From NCBI RefSeq assembly GCF_019249295.1, contig NZ_JAESDH010000003.1:62001-126000 (forward strand): a stretch of 64,000 bases of DNA, given 5' to 3'. The stretch is from Alteromonas antoniana (GTDB lineage: Bacteria > Pseudomonadota > Gammaproteobacteria > Enterobacterales > Alteromonadaceae). Under the pieces are notes generated by a model. The model made no database searches and was not told where the DNA came from. It was given only the letters and a program-made list of their open reading frames with translations. Of this stretch, positions 31,590-40,141 are shown piece by piece (the first letter of the stretch is position 1; every line of letters begins with the position of its first letter). The translations under genes and the position numbers were made by a program.

Positions 31590-32285
31590 ATGATGTCAAA
31601 GCAATTACAACCACACGAATTAGCGGAACTGGTAACTACTCTACTCACAAACCCAGGTGCAATTGGTGAACTGGATACAGAATCCCAGCACATCGACTTT
31701 TTTCGAGACATCGGCGAGGTCGTTGCTCAATATTGCGGGGGACAGGTAAATGGGGTAGGTAAAGCTGACGACCTGCAAAACTACCTGAGTAATACTAATA
31801 CCAGCCAGCCGATGCTTTCGGTTTCACCGAGCGATAGCCTCCCCAGCCTAGAGCGTAATGTATGGGCATACCATGACCCTGAAGGATGGATTGGAGAAGA
31901 GCCCCCTGAGCTAGATGCAGGCGACCCCATGACAGAGTTTGAGCGCTCTTTAGCCCGGTCAAAAATGCAAGTTGCGCTGGTGGCCATCTCTCACAAATCA
32001 TCAGTGAGACCTCACAGAGTCGAGTATGAAGTTGCGGATACGACTGTTGCCCCACAGCGAGATGTCGACGGCGTATTACGGGGCTCCCACATTCTCAACT
32101 GTGAATTTGCAAACCATGCGGAAATCAATCTCAGAGATAAACATCTGGCAAATTCATTAAACCTAAAACTTGAAGTCAGTGCCGGACTCCCAACCTTAAC
32201 AGTAGGGGCAGCGAATGAACCAAGTAATTTTCAGATAGTTGCTAAAAATGGAGAACTACACATCTCCTCCGAGCGACAGCCTTAA
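31590..32285 (+). CDS. Plasmid/ICE-type hypothetical protein (231 aa)
   Basis: The N-terminus (LAELVTTLLTNPGAIGELDT) resembles a short conserved start seen in proteins of unknown function on mobile elements, in which a helix with LVxxLLTNP precedes a GELD turn and a Cys-Gly-Gly (QYCGGQV). The rest is soluble and unrecognised. ATATGCATAA (31553-31562) and CTCCTAC lie upstream of the ATG ATG start. Confidence 0.5.
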   Translation: MMSKQLQPHELAELVTTLLTNPGAIGELDTESQHIDFFRDIGEVVAQYCGGQVNGVGKADDLQNYLSNTNTSQPMLSVSPSDSLPSLERNVWAYHDPEGWIGEEPPELDAGDPMTEFERSLARSKMQVALVAISHKSSVRPHRVEYEVADTTVAPQRDVDGVLRGSHILNCEFANHAEINLRDKHLANSLNLKLEVSAGLPTLTVGAANEPSNFQIVAKNGELHISSERQP

Positions 32286-32352
32286 CCTCAACCCAGTCCG
32301 CACTTTTGACAGGAAGTACGCGACCTTTCCATTAGCCAAGGAGTATAAAACC

Positions 32353-32852
32353 ATGGACATCGAAACTATCACGGTAATAGCAACCGTATCCTGTGCTATT
32401 TACGCCGCCTTAACGTTCCATAAGAAGAAAGAGGCGGAGAATCAACCAACACCGGAACCTTCCGTCCCTGAGCCTGACATCACGCTATCTCAGAGGATAA
32501 TTAAGGGACTACGCGGGGAGAATATACCGTTGAAGTCACGGTCCAGAATGCCACCAGCTTACCTATTAAGCTTACTGAGCTTACGATGTCAGGTGAATAC
32601 GAAGATAGATCCGGTGGAGAAACCAATTTTGTATGCAATCTAGGCACGCAGAATTTCCTGGGCAGAAACTGCACGCTGGACTCCAAGCAGCCTGTGATCT
32701 CCGGGACTGGCCATGTATCGCCTAAACTAAGTTTCACAGCTGATCCCCAAATAGTTCAGCGACTCGTATTTAGAGTGCAAGCTAAAGCCGGTGTCAGTGG
32801 CGGACCTGACAAGATGTTCTATTCTCCTGAATTCAAAGAGTACATTGTCTGA
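32353..32852 (+). pseudogene. Membrane-anchored gene split by a frameshift in a GGGG run
   Basis: The ATG at 32353 starts MDIETITVIATVSCAIYAAL, an N-terminal transmembrane anchor, followed by a Pro/Glu-rich linker and LSQRIIKGLRGE. At GGGG (32515-32518) the frame leaves the natural continuation, which resumes in another frame as GEYTVEVTVQNATSLPIKLT and runs to 32852. Adding one G would fuse them into a single ~166-residue protein with a beta-rich extracytoplasmic domain. Homopolymer context makes a sequencing indel as likely as a true mutation. Confidence 0.55.
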
Positions 32853-32981
32853 AAACCAGATGGGATGATTAAGGAAGAGTCGGACTAAATTCTCGGCAAC
32901 CCGCGACTACCTTTCCAAGTTAGAGCACGTTAATATGCACCACTATTAACACTTGTGCATAAAACTTGAGAGGTAATACGA

Positions 32982-34229
32982 ATGCAATTCCAGTCTCTGC
33001 GGCCTATACTTTTGTTGGTCGCGACCACCGTGTATGGGTGTGGGGGCGGCTCTAATGGGGAGTCCGCTCCAAAAACGCCCCCCCTCCCCACACTGAATAT
33101 TGAAATCACTCCTGTTAACAGTATCGCTGAAAACCAGAGCGAGACATTTACGTTTTCTGTTTCAGGTGCACAAGGTGATCCTTCTATCACGATCACTTCT
33201 GATTACCCCGGCCTTTCAGTCTCGCATGATTTGGCAGGCAATACTGGAAGTGGCCAATTGTCACTTGGCCAGATCAATAATAACGGTTCTGCTAATGTCA
33301 CGGTGACCGTGACAGACGAAAAATCTCGCTCAAGCAGCGACTCATTCGAAGTGTTTTTAGACAACACGTCTGGTCTTGAGTTTTCACTGGCCCAAACCAC
33401 GTTTTCGTTAAGAGAACATGAGGAGCTGCTAATACCGGTAAACTTGATGGGCGCCGAAGGAAACGTATCGATTGATGTCACTACTCACGCAGAAGAGCAG
33501 CTGGGTGATGCACTTACAGTAGGGCTTGAGAGTTCAGAGCAAGCCACTCAACTCCGAGTCGGGCTCTCTGAGATCTTGGTCGCTGGTGGAAGCGCAACAC
33601 TTTCTCTTTCTGCGACGGATGACGTTAGCCAGGTATCGAATCCCGGCTCTGGCCAAAGAGAATCCGATATTTCTCTGGAGATAAGTTTGAGTAATAGCTC
33701 TGGCGATACAATGGTATCTGATGCGAGAACGCTAGGAAATTTACTTCCCTCATTAACAAACCTACCAGAAATAGAGCTTTACACCCGACTGCTTGAGGTA
33801 GCTCTTATTTCAGATCCCGCTCTGGAGCGAGCTAGCTTCACACAACCCAGTGATCTCACCATTACTTCACTTGACGAACAAACCATGACAATGGCAGAAG
33901 ACCTTCAAAGTGAAATCGCCTTTTACGAATCCGGGGAAGGGGATGAGACCACTCTTGGCCAAGCTATCAATGCCACTCTGAGTCAGGCACAAGACTTGTT
34001 TTTGCCCACTAACAACGCACTGGATAACCTGGTTACCGCAACAAATGGCATGATCCGGAGTATCCCTCTTTCTCTTTATTTGGACGTAGAAAACGAAACT
34101 TTGTCGCAACTCATCGGAAATACCGCCATTGGTCTTTACGAAGACGACGAATGGACATTTTCAGAACCTTTCGATTTTCTCCATCCAATTGCTTTTCCAG
34201 AAACAGAAAACTGTGAGAGAGGCCAATAA
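32982..34229 (+). CDS. Lipoprotein with Ig/cadherin-like repeats (415 aa)
   Basis: The N-terminus MQFQSLRPILLLVATTVYGC ends in a lipobox-like VYGC, so Cys20 would be lipidated. Two beta-sandwich-like repeats follow (ENQSETFTFSVSGAQGDPSI and later REHEELLIPVNLMGAEGNVS), separated by Gly/Asn/Ser-rich turns, then a helical C-terminal third. It is probably an outer-membrane or surface lipoprotein. The stop lies one base before the protease start, so the two are co-translated and may work together. Two ATGCAY-type sites precede it. Confidence 0.65.
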   Translation: MQFQSLRPILLLVATTVYGCGGGSNGESAPKTPPLPTLNIEITPVNSIAENQSETFTFSVSGAQGDPSITITSDYPGLSVSHDLAGNTGSGQLSLGQINNNGSANVTVTVTDEKSRSSSDSFEVFLDNTSGLEFSLAQTTFSLREHEELLIPVNLMGAEGNVSIDVTTHAEEQLGDALTVGLESSEQATQLRVGLSEILVAGGSATLSLSATDDVSQVSNPGSGQRESDISLEISLSNSSGDTMVSDARTLGNLLPSLTNLPEIELYTRLLEVALISDPALERASFTQPSDLTITSLDEQTMTMAEDLQSEIAFYESGEGDETTLGQAINATLSQAQDLFLPTNNALDNLVTATNGMIRSIPLSLYLDVENETLSQLIGNTAIGLYEDDEWTFSEPFDFLHPIAFPETENCERGQ

Positions 34230-34230
34230 C

Positions 34231-35952
34231 ATGTATAAATCAATCTTAATAGCCATCTTTGGTGCGGTCCTCTCCTCGACGACATTTGCCAGTGAGCCAG
34301 AGTCTGTGCGTCTTGTTTTGTCACACGCACCGTTAGTTGAGCAGCAAAATCAGCAATTCAATCGCGATGGTGCAATCTGTGTTAATGAGAATGGTCACTC
34401 TTGGTGCTTACCCAAGCCAGCACAGACCAACGCCATCTTGTCGCATCCTGCGGACCTGGCGCAAAAGAGCGCTCACAAAGTAATTACGCTGGAGAGCTTC
34501 GGCCTTAAAGCGGATGAAGTCGCAAAAATACTCAATCAACAGCAATCAACATGGTTGGTTGAGCCCGATATTGTAATCCACTCCACCAGCACAATTCCCA
34601 ACGACCCGGAACTCAACTCACAAAGTTACTATCAATCACTGGAGCATTTGCCTGGCGGTCTGAATGTTTTTGAGATGTGGGAGAATCATGACACGCTTTC
34701 CGGAAATAGCCCTTCTGGAATTGACTTAGTAATTGCGGATTCAAGCTTCTTCGAAAGCCCTGAAATTGAGTATACGGGGAGATCTTTCGTAACAACGCCT
34801 GTAGATGGTGTACCTCAACGCCCCAATGACAATTATAGCCCGAGACCAGAGTCGGTTGACCAAGGGTTATGTAATGGCCACGGTCTGGGTGTTGCGACTA
34901 TTGCAGCTGGGGTTGAGGATAACGACATTATGGGAGCTGGCGTTGTGCAAAATGCTACTGTCCATGCAATGCGCGTGATGGATTGTGGTACGGGCGTACT
35001 ATCCGACCTTGCTACAATGTTGGATTGGTTGGCAGGAGAGACGGTAGAAGGCGTATCCCCATATGAGGGCAACCCTGGCATCGTGAACATGTCTCTTGGC
35101 GGGCTGGGTTCTGACACCTGCCCTACCTACATGCAAAGTGCCATCAATAAGGCCAAGGACGCAGGTTTTATTTTAATCGCAGCAGCTGGCAACTCGACTC
35201 TGACAGATCCAAACTTTTATCCCGCCGATTGTGACGGTGTAATTGCAGTTGGAGCAATTGATGAAGACTCGGGCCTGCTTACCGAGTTTACGAACCGCGG
35301 GCAATTTATTGATTATGTAGCACCAGGCATGTTCATTCTGGGTGCCTGCAATGAGAATGATCCCAACCCATGCTGGTGGGAAGGAACATCAGCAAGCACA
35401 CCGTTGATTTCTGGCGTCATTGCCGCAGTAGTACAAGAACTGGGAGTGGGCTCCGACATCGTTGAGCTGGCCCTAAGCCTTTCCTCTTCCGCTGCCACTC
35501 TTGAGACGGACTGCAAAGGTGCTACCTGTGGAAATGGCCTACCTGATGCGGCGTTGTTTTCCAAATATGCGTTCGAGCTTCAAAACGGCATGATTGGGAA
35601 AGTCGACTACTTAATAAATAACCTCGACGAGTGCCAGCAGGACTGGGCAGTAAAGTATTTCGGCGACCGTGCTCCGTTATGCTCAATCGTGCAGCTCACT
35701 TTCCTACAAAATAAGCAGCTCGATGCTGGTGAATACATTCAGCTCCTGTCTAGAGCACCTGAAAGCTCAGGCTGGGAAAATGAAACGGTAACGCTGGTGG
35801 ACGAATATCCAGACTCACAAGTCACCGTCACAGAAATCGACACAGCGCTAAACTATGGATTTAAGATTTGTGACGCTGATGGTTCTTGTTCCAAAACAAT
35901 TACCATGGACACATCAGGAATTACCGAGACCCCGAGGGCATGTACTGATTGA
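34231..35952 (+). CDS. Secreted subtilisin-like serine protease (S8 family, 573 aa)
   Basis: A signal peptide (MYKSILIAIFGAVLSSTTFA) precedes a propeptide-like region of about 100 residues. The catalytic triad is visible: Asp170 in GIDLVIADS, His217 in NGHGLGVATIAAG, Ser387 in EGTSASTP, with oxyanion Asn321 in AAAGNS. Paired cysteines suggest disulfides in the mature enzyme. The ~150-residue C-terminal part is beta-rich. It is encoded directly behind the lipoprotein, an arrangement suggesting cell-surface processing or a substrate/inhibitor pair; the target is unknown. Confidence 0.8.
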   Translation: MYKSILIAIFGAVLSSTTFASEPESVRLVLSHAPLVEQQNQQFNRDGAICVNENGHSWCLPKPAQTNAILSHPADLAQKSAHKVITLESFGLKADEVAKILNQQQSTWLVEPDIVIHSTSTIPNDPELNSQSYYQSLEHLPGGLNVFEMWENHDTLSGNSPSGIDLVIADSSFFESPEIEYTGRSFVTTPVDGVPQRPNDNYSPRPESVDQGLCNGHGLGVATIAAGVEDNDIMGAGVVQNATVHAMRVMDCGTGVLSDLATMLDWLAGETVEGVSPYEGNPGIVNMSLGGLGSDTCPTYMQSAINKAKDAGFILIAAAGNSTLTDPNFYPADCDGVIAVGAIDEDSGLLTEFTNRGQFIDYVAPGMFILGACNENDPNPCWWEGTSASTPLISGVIAAVVQELGVGSDIVELALSLSSSAATLETDCKGATCGNGLPDAALFSKYAFELQNGMIGKVDYLINNLDECQQDWAVKYFGDRAPLCSIVQLTFLQNKQLDAGEYIQLLSRAPESSGWENETVTLVDEYPDSQVTVTEIDTALNYGFKICDADGSCSKTITMDTSGITETPRACTD

Positions 35953-35957
35953 TAGGC

Positions 35958-36065
35958 AAAAAAAAGCCCGCCAACATGTTGGCGGGCGAAGCCTCTCAGG
36001 TCAAGCCGATTACCGAGGAAATGCCCAGGGAGAACGCCATCCGTGGCGAGGATTTGAACAATGAT
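35958..36065 (-). ncRNA. Candidate small RNA or 3' UTR ending in a strong terminator
   Basis: On the minus strand, promoter-like TTGAAT-15-TATAAT (around 36076-36101) precedes about 100 bases with no supportable reading frame, ending in the terminator at 35966-35987 with eight T. It could be an independent small RNA or the tail of the 36112 message. Confidence 0.3.
35966..35987 (-). terminator. Strong minus-strand rho-independent terminator
   Basis: GCCCGCCAACATGTTGGCGG plus GC is a perfect 22-base palindrome followed on the minus strand by eight T (35958-35965). It also lies 13 bases behind the protease stop and could end plus-strand transcription. Confidence 0.85.
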
Positions 36066-36111
36066 GAGAATATACACATTATATATATTTTTTGCAACAT
36101 TCAATGGAAAC

Positions 36112-36435
36112 TTATGTCCACTGCTCTAAAACAGATGGTTGACTAATTTTCACCTCCTTCGACTCTGGGCAGTAAGTACCAATCTCCACGAAATCAGTTT
36201 TTTCAGCAACCAGAAAGGCTGTTGTCGGATAGCGTTGCAGGCCACGTCCAGCCGCTATCTCGCATTTATCCTCAAATGATTCAAGGTTGCACGCACCGTG
36301 AATATTACCCTCGTAATACACCAGCACACTTTCTTCCATGCCTTCTGGCTCGCCCATACTAACAATTGCACTACCCTGCTTGATTACCTGCGATGGATAC
36401 GAACCTTCGCGAGGAACTAATACAGCTAAATTCAT
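36112..36435 (-). CDS. Hypothetical protein (107 aa)
   Basis: Begins MNLAVLVPREGSYPSQVIKQ; beta-rich, four Cys, no recognised family. The start is 16 bases downstream of a perfect 22-bp palindrome, so it is probably tightly repressed. Monocistronic. Confidence 0.55.
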   Translation of the reverse strand: MNLAVLVPREGSYPSQVIKQGSAIVSMGEPEGMEESVLVYYEGNIHGACNLESFEDKCEIAAGRGLQRYPTTAFLVAEKTDFVEIGTYCPESKEVKISQPSVLEQWT

Positions 36436-36450
36436 AAGACGTTTTCCCTC

Positions 36451-36472
36451 ATATATTGTACGTACAATATAT
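36451..36472. promoter_or_regulatory. Perfect 22-bp palindrome containing TTGTACGTACAA
   Basis: ATATATTGTAC/GTACAATATAT is the longest and most symmetric copy of the ATTGTACGTACAAT operator family. It lies immediately upstream of the gene at 36435 (-). Confidence 0.75.
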
Positions 36473-36515
36473 CAAACCCAAAAAGATAAAACAAGTTTTG
36501 CTTATGATAACTATG

Positions 36516-36525
36516 TTATGCATAA
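36516..36525. promoter_or_regulatory. TTATGCATAA site upstream of the 36582 gene
   Basis: A perfect copy of the recurring palindrome. TTGCTT with CATAAT 17 bases downstream (36498-36526 region) would place it over the -10 element of the promoter for the gene at 36582. Confidence 0.5.
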
Positions 36526-36581
36526 TTAACGCGTACTAATGAATCATTTATCTTTATTTGGATATAACAGAAGTAACGACA

Positions 36582-37139
36582 ATGCCAAAGAATAAATGGA
36601 CCTATGACGCCATCCACAAATCTGCTTTGCAACACGAACACAAAAATGACTGGCTTAAAGCAGAGCCTCGCGCATATCATGCTGCACACCGGCGAAACAT
36701 CATACTGGAAGTTACTGCTCATATGAGCAACCCAAGTAGGGTCTGGACAATATCGAAATGTCAGGCTGAAGCTTCTAAGTACTGGACGACAAAAGAGTGG
36801 AAAGATTGTCATAAACCTTCTTATCGGGCAGCGAAACGCTACCGCTGGATAACAGTCTGCAAGCCGTTCCTCAAGAGTAATCGAGAAAAGTTATCTCGCG
36901 AAATGTGCCTGGAGATAGCAAAGGTTTATGTCAGTGAGAGAGAGTTCAGACAACATCATTTAGAAGTTTACGAATATGCTGTCGAGAACGGAATCTATCC
37001 GGAATGTCGCGCTCTGATCACAGGAGAGCCCGTGAGCCAAACTAAAGTGGCGAAACCCCAGTCACCTGATAAAAAAATACAGTCTTTCAATGAACACCTC
37101 CAGCAATTCGCATTACGAAGTGTTAACGCCAGAATTTGA
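36582..37139 (+). CDS. Endonuclease-associated DNA-binding repeat protein (185 aa)
   Basis: It contains repeats of the pattern W..A.....RAYHAAHRR..ILEVTAHM and, near the C-terminus, YVSEREFRQHHLEVYEYAVE, which resemble the repeated DNA-binding motif found beside HNH and GIY-YIG nuclease domains in phages. No catalytic nuclease motif is visible, so it may be a stand-alone DNA-binding protein. The ATG at 36582 (MPKNKWTYDA) is preferred to 36558. Confidence 0.5.
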   Translation: MPKNKWTYDAIHKSALQHEHKNDWLKAEPRAYHAAHRRNIILEVTAHMSNPSRVWTISKCQAEASKYWTTKEWKDCHKPSYRAAKRYRWITVCKPFLKSNREKLSREMCLEIAKVYVSEREFRQHHLEVYEYAVENGIYPECRALITGEPVSQTKVAKPQSPDKKIQSFNEHLQQFALRSVNARI

Positions 37140-37199
37140 CTTCATCAGCGGTTAATATAGACTCCTTACATTATGCATAAATAATAGTAATTGTTCATA

Positions 37200-38195
37200 A
37201 TGTACGGAATTACCATCACAGGAAAACTTGGGACTAAGGGCCTTGAAAAGATTGATGACATCGATCGAGAGCTACTGCTAAAAGCCACTGAAAACACCAC
37301 GGCAATGGCAAAGCCTGAATTCAGGTTTAATACGCAAGTGGTCCAGCAAGAACAGCTTCATATTCACGTTGAAGCCTCAACACTCAAAGACATCGATAGC
37401 GTTTTCGATAACCTGGTCCCCTACTTAGCTGAAACCCTGGAAAAAGGCGAAAGTACCTGTGCAGATTACTTTGGCCCTCTGATCGCTTACTCTGACTCTG
37501 AGGAAGGCGAATGGGTGCCTAGTTCTGAGCGCAGGAAGCGAATTCTAGCAGCCTACGACAAGATCCAAAGTGGCCAGAACATCTATTCATTTGAGGAAAG
37601 CTATTATTTATCGCTACTCAAGAAAAATGCATCCACTCTGGGCATGTTCAAAGCATTGCAGTTTCTCAGGTTCGCTGAACACTCTTTGCGTCTGGGCGAT
37701 GAAGCGTTCAGGACAAACTGGTTTCAGTCGTTTAAGAATGCTGATGGCGCCAAAAGTATTTTTCCGGCCTTAACACTGGAGGCGTGTACGCTTTTCGAGT
37801 GTGATATGGAATTTGCGGAGCTCGCAACAGAAGAGATTGCAGATGCTTATGATGAACTTGAGGAACTAATGGCAATGACCGGGAATATGGTCGAGCTTGA
37901 AGACGAACAAGCCAAGGCCGGTTACAGCTTTATCATACAACGAATGTTAGATAAAAACGTTAAATTTGAGCAGCATTTGTTGTTTCAACTGGTTTTAAGT
38001 AGCAACAACTTCATGAGCGATGATCGCGAACTACTATCATCTTGCCTGGCAGTACATGACGTGCCTTTAATTTTTGATTTGTGGAAGAAGCAATTTCCAC
38101 AGAAGAACACCTCTCAGTTTGATGTAAACACTGAAAAAATAGCCGACGCTGTCGAATACGGTTCCGACAACGCCGCCCGATTCGGGATCCGTTGA
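37200..38195 (+). CDS. Hypothetical protein (331 aa)
   Basis: An N-terminal beta/alpha part (~1-95, MYGITITGKLGTKGLEKIDD) is followed by a long helical region rich in Glu and Leu. No recognised domain. TTATGCATAA (37171-37180) is 20 bases before the ATG. It converges with 38200 (-), four bases away. Confidence 0.55.
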   Translation: MYGITITGKLGTKGLEKIDDIDRELLLKATENTTAMAKPEFRFNTQVVQQEQLHIHVEASTLKDIDSVFDNLVPYLAETLEKGESTCADYFGPLIAYSDSEEGEWVPSSERRKRILAAYDKIQSGQNIYSFEESYYLSLLKKNASTLGMFKALQFLRFAEHSLRLGDEAFRTNWFQSFKNADGAKSIFPALTLEACTLFECDMEFAELATEEIADAYDELEELMAMTGNMVELEDEQAKAGYSFIIQRMLDKNVKFEQHLLFQLVLSSNNFMSDDRELLSSCLAVHDVPLIFDLWKKQFPQKNTSQFDVNTEKIADAVEYGSDNAARFGIR

Positions 38196-38199
38196 CCGC

Positions 38200-38448
38200 C
38201 TATACTTCCACCACCTGCATAGTTGAGAGGCTGTACAATGACAAGTCAGCCTCACTACCAAATTGGATCTTCTGCCCTAACAGCTTGAGCATCTCGCTCT
38301 CATCCATATCATCCAGTTGATGGCGGGACGTGACACGGTATTCTTGTGCTTCTCCCAACTCTTCTACTATCACCATGTATTCATTAAGCTGCTTCGAGTC
38401 GACATTTTCCGAAGCATTATCAATATTCACCAACTTGTTATCTTTCAT
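38200..38448 (-). CDS. Hypothetical small acidic protein (82 aa)
   Basis: Begins MKDNKLVNIDNASENVDSKQ; acidic, no recognised family. It is last in the methyltransferase operon 41920-38200, 13 bases after the N6 enzyme, with GTGAGGCAATT as ribosome-binding region. Confidence 0.5.
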   Translation of the reverse strand: MKDNKLVNIDNASENVDSKQLNEYMVIVEELGEAQEYRVTSRHQLDDMDESEMLKLLGQKIQFGSEADLSLYSLSTMQVVEV

Positions 38449-38461
38449 AATTGCCTCACTG

Positions 38462-40123
38462 TTAACGTTTATTATTTCTGCGGTTTCTGAATGTTAGTCT
38501 TACCATCTCAATCGAAATGCCAGGGAAAGAATTCTGAGGAATATCACTGTAGGTTAGCCCTGGATGTTGCTTCTGCAGTTTGATAGCGGTTGCTTTTGGC
38601 GCTATCGAGGCAAGTACACCATCTTTGCTCAGCAACCCAATGGCGGCATTGATATGCAACTCGGCGCGGCCCAAACTAAAGGGAGGGTTCATGCAAATAC
38701 CATCAAAAGTAACGCCTGCACAGCTCTGCTTTTCAGCCCACTTGAGAAAGTCCGCCTCTACAACATTTTCCATACCTTTCTTTTTTAGGATTTGGCAATT
38801 AAGGCTACTGACGTCAACGCAGGTCACATCCCCTTTAAGATGCACAGCGATGTTGCCCTGCCCGGCCTCTGGCTCAAGCAAGCGATCACCTGGCAGCCCC
38901 GTCAGCAATTTGACTAGCTCCAACGCTTCATTTTCCGGTGTGGGGTAATACTGATGGGACACCTTATCCGGTAGCAATCCTGTTCGGTGAATTGTTTTAA
39001 TGACAGGGAGCACGTCATAATCGAATTTGTAAGTTACATGCCCTGTTTTCTCACCACCAATGGCTTGAAGTATGTCGTCACACTTTCTCAATTGATGCTT
39101 ATCCATATTATAAGTGCCACGGAGTTCATACACTCCCGGAATAACTTTACCGTAACCTCTGTGCGAGGATAAAAATTCCCGACTTTCGGTCAGCTCTCGA
39201 AGGCATTTTAAAATATCGAACGGTACCAGCTGCATCGTTAGATTGAATGACTTCACTTTTGCTTTTGGTTTCTGTCGAAACTCAGGGGGGATGGCCCGAG
39301 GATACAGGAATGCTAAAATTTCATTGAGTTGCCAGGCGACGTCCGGATCTACCACCAAGTGCGCTGTGCCCTTTTTGAATACTTTAATCCGCATTGCCCC
39401 CCCATCTATTTCATGCCATTCACCTGGATAGGGAACGAGATCTCGAATCAGGTCATAGGTTCCAATGTTATGAAGCTTAAGGTTTTCTTCACTGGCTCTT
39501 TCACCATGCATAAAGCGTGAAACGACAATACGCAAATCGGTCAAGTATCCGCACATCTCTGAATCTGGGTAAGAATCTGAGTGGATTCCACTTATGATCA
39601 TGCGTGCTCTGAATCCTTGCGGGACGTTTGTAAGATGTTGCGAGCTTAAATTGCGGAACGCGCCGTCCACGCGTTCGGCAACAAACTGGTCCCTCTCTCT
39701 GAGAAGAGTTATCAAGCTACTAATGACGTTCTCTTCGGTGAACTCAGGGAAGTCGAGGCTTTCTATTGATTCGTTCCATTCTGAGCGGCGCTTCTGAGGC
39801 ATGTGAACTTCAACATCCGTCAATGCCATGGCTTGTTTCCAATACTTTTGATCAAGCAATAGCAGAGCTTTCTTTATATCAGCTTGAGAAAAGCTGCTGT
39901 TCAAAGAAGATTCTCTTTGCGGAAGGCCAGACTTAAGAAGTAAATCAGCGGACTCCTGGAAGGCGAACGATTGAACGGCTTTGTAAGTTTCATTCAATGA
40001 TTTCTTACTGACCTCATAACGCCATAATAATTGCTCCACCTTAGATTTTGATGGTGTGCTAAAAGCCCTGCTAATAGATTGTGGCAGTGACGATTGTATA
40101 TTTAACGCTAGTGCTGAACTCAT
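38462..40123 (-). CDS. N6-adenine DNA methyltransferase, DUF4942-type (553 aa)
   Basis: The C-terminal ~170 residues have PTPENEALELVKLL, motif I LLEPEAGQGNIAVHL and motif IV CMNPPFSLGRAELH. The N-terminal part matches the DUF4942 layout (helices with HMPQKRRSEW, then FRNLSSQHLTNVPQGFRARM), probably involved in DNA recognition. It has the same architecture as the shorter enzyme at 7621. It lies between a C5 methyltransferase and a small protein in one operon, an order opposite to that at 6-9 kb. Confidence 0.8.
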   Translation of the reverse strand: MSSALALNIQSSLPQSISRAFSTPSKSKVEQLLWRYEVSKKSLNETYKAVQSFAFQESADLLLKSGLPQRESSLNSSFSQADIKKALLLLDQKYWKQAMALTDVEVHMPQKRRSEWNESIESLDFPEFTEENVISSLITLLRERDQFVAERVDGAFRNLSSQHLTNVPQGFRARMIISGIHSDSYPDSEMCGYLTDLRIVVSRFMHGERASEENLKLHNIGTYDLIRDLVPYPGEWHEIDGGAMRIKVFKKGTAHLVVDPDVAWQLNEILAFLYPRAIPPEFRQKPKAKVKSFNLTMQLVPFDILKCLRELTESREFLSSHRGYGKVIPGVYELRGTYNMDKHQLRKCDDILQAIGGEKTGHVTYKFDYDVLPVIKTIHRTGLLPDKVSHQYYPTPENEALELVKLLTGLPGDRLLEPEAGQGNIAVHLKGDVTCVDVSSLNCQILKKKGMENVVEADFLKWAEKQSCAGVTFDGICMNPPFSLGRAELHINAAIGLLSKDGVLASIAPKATAIKLQKQHPGLTYSDIPQNSFPGISIEMVRLTFRNRRNNKR

Positions 40124-40141
40124 TGTATTTTTAATCCTTTT

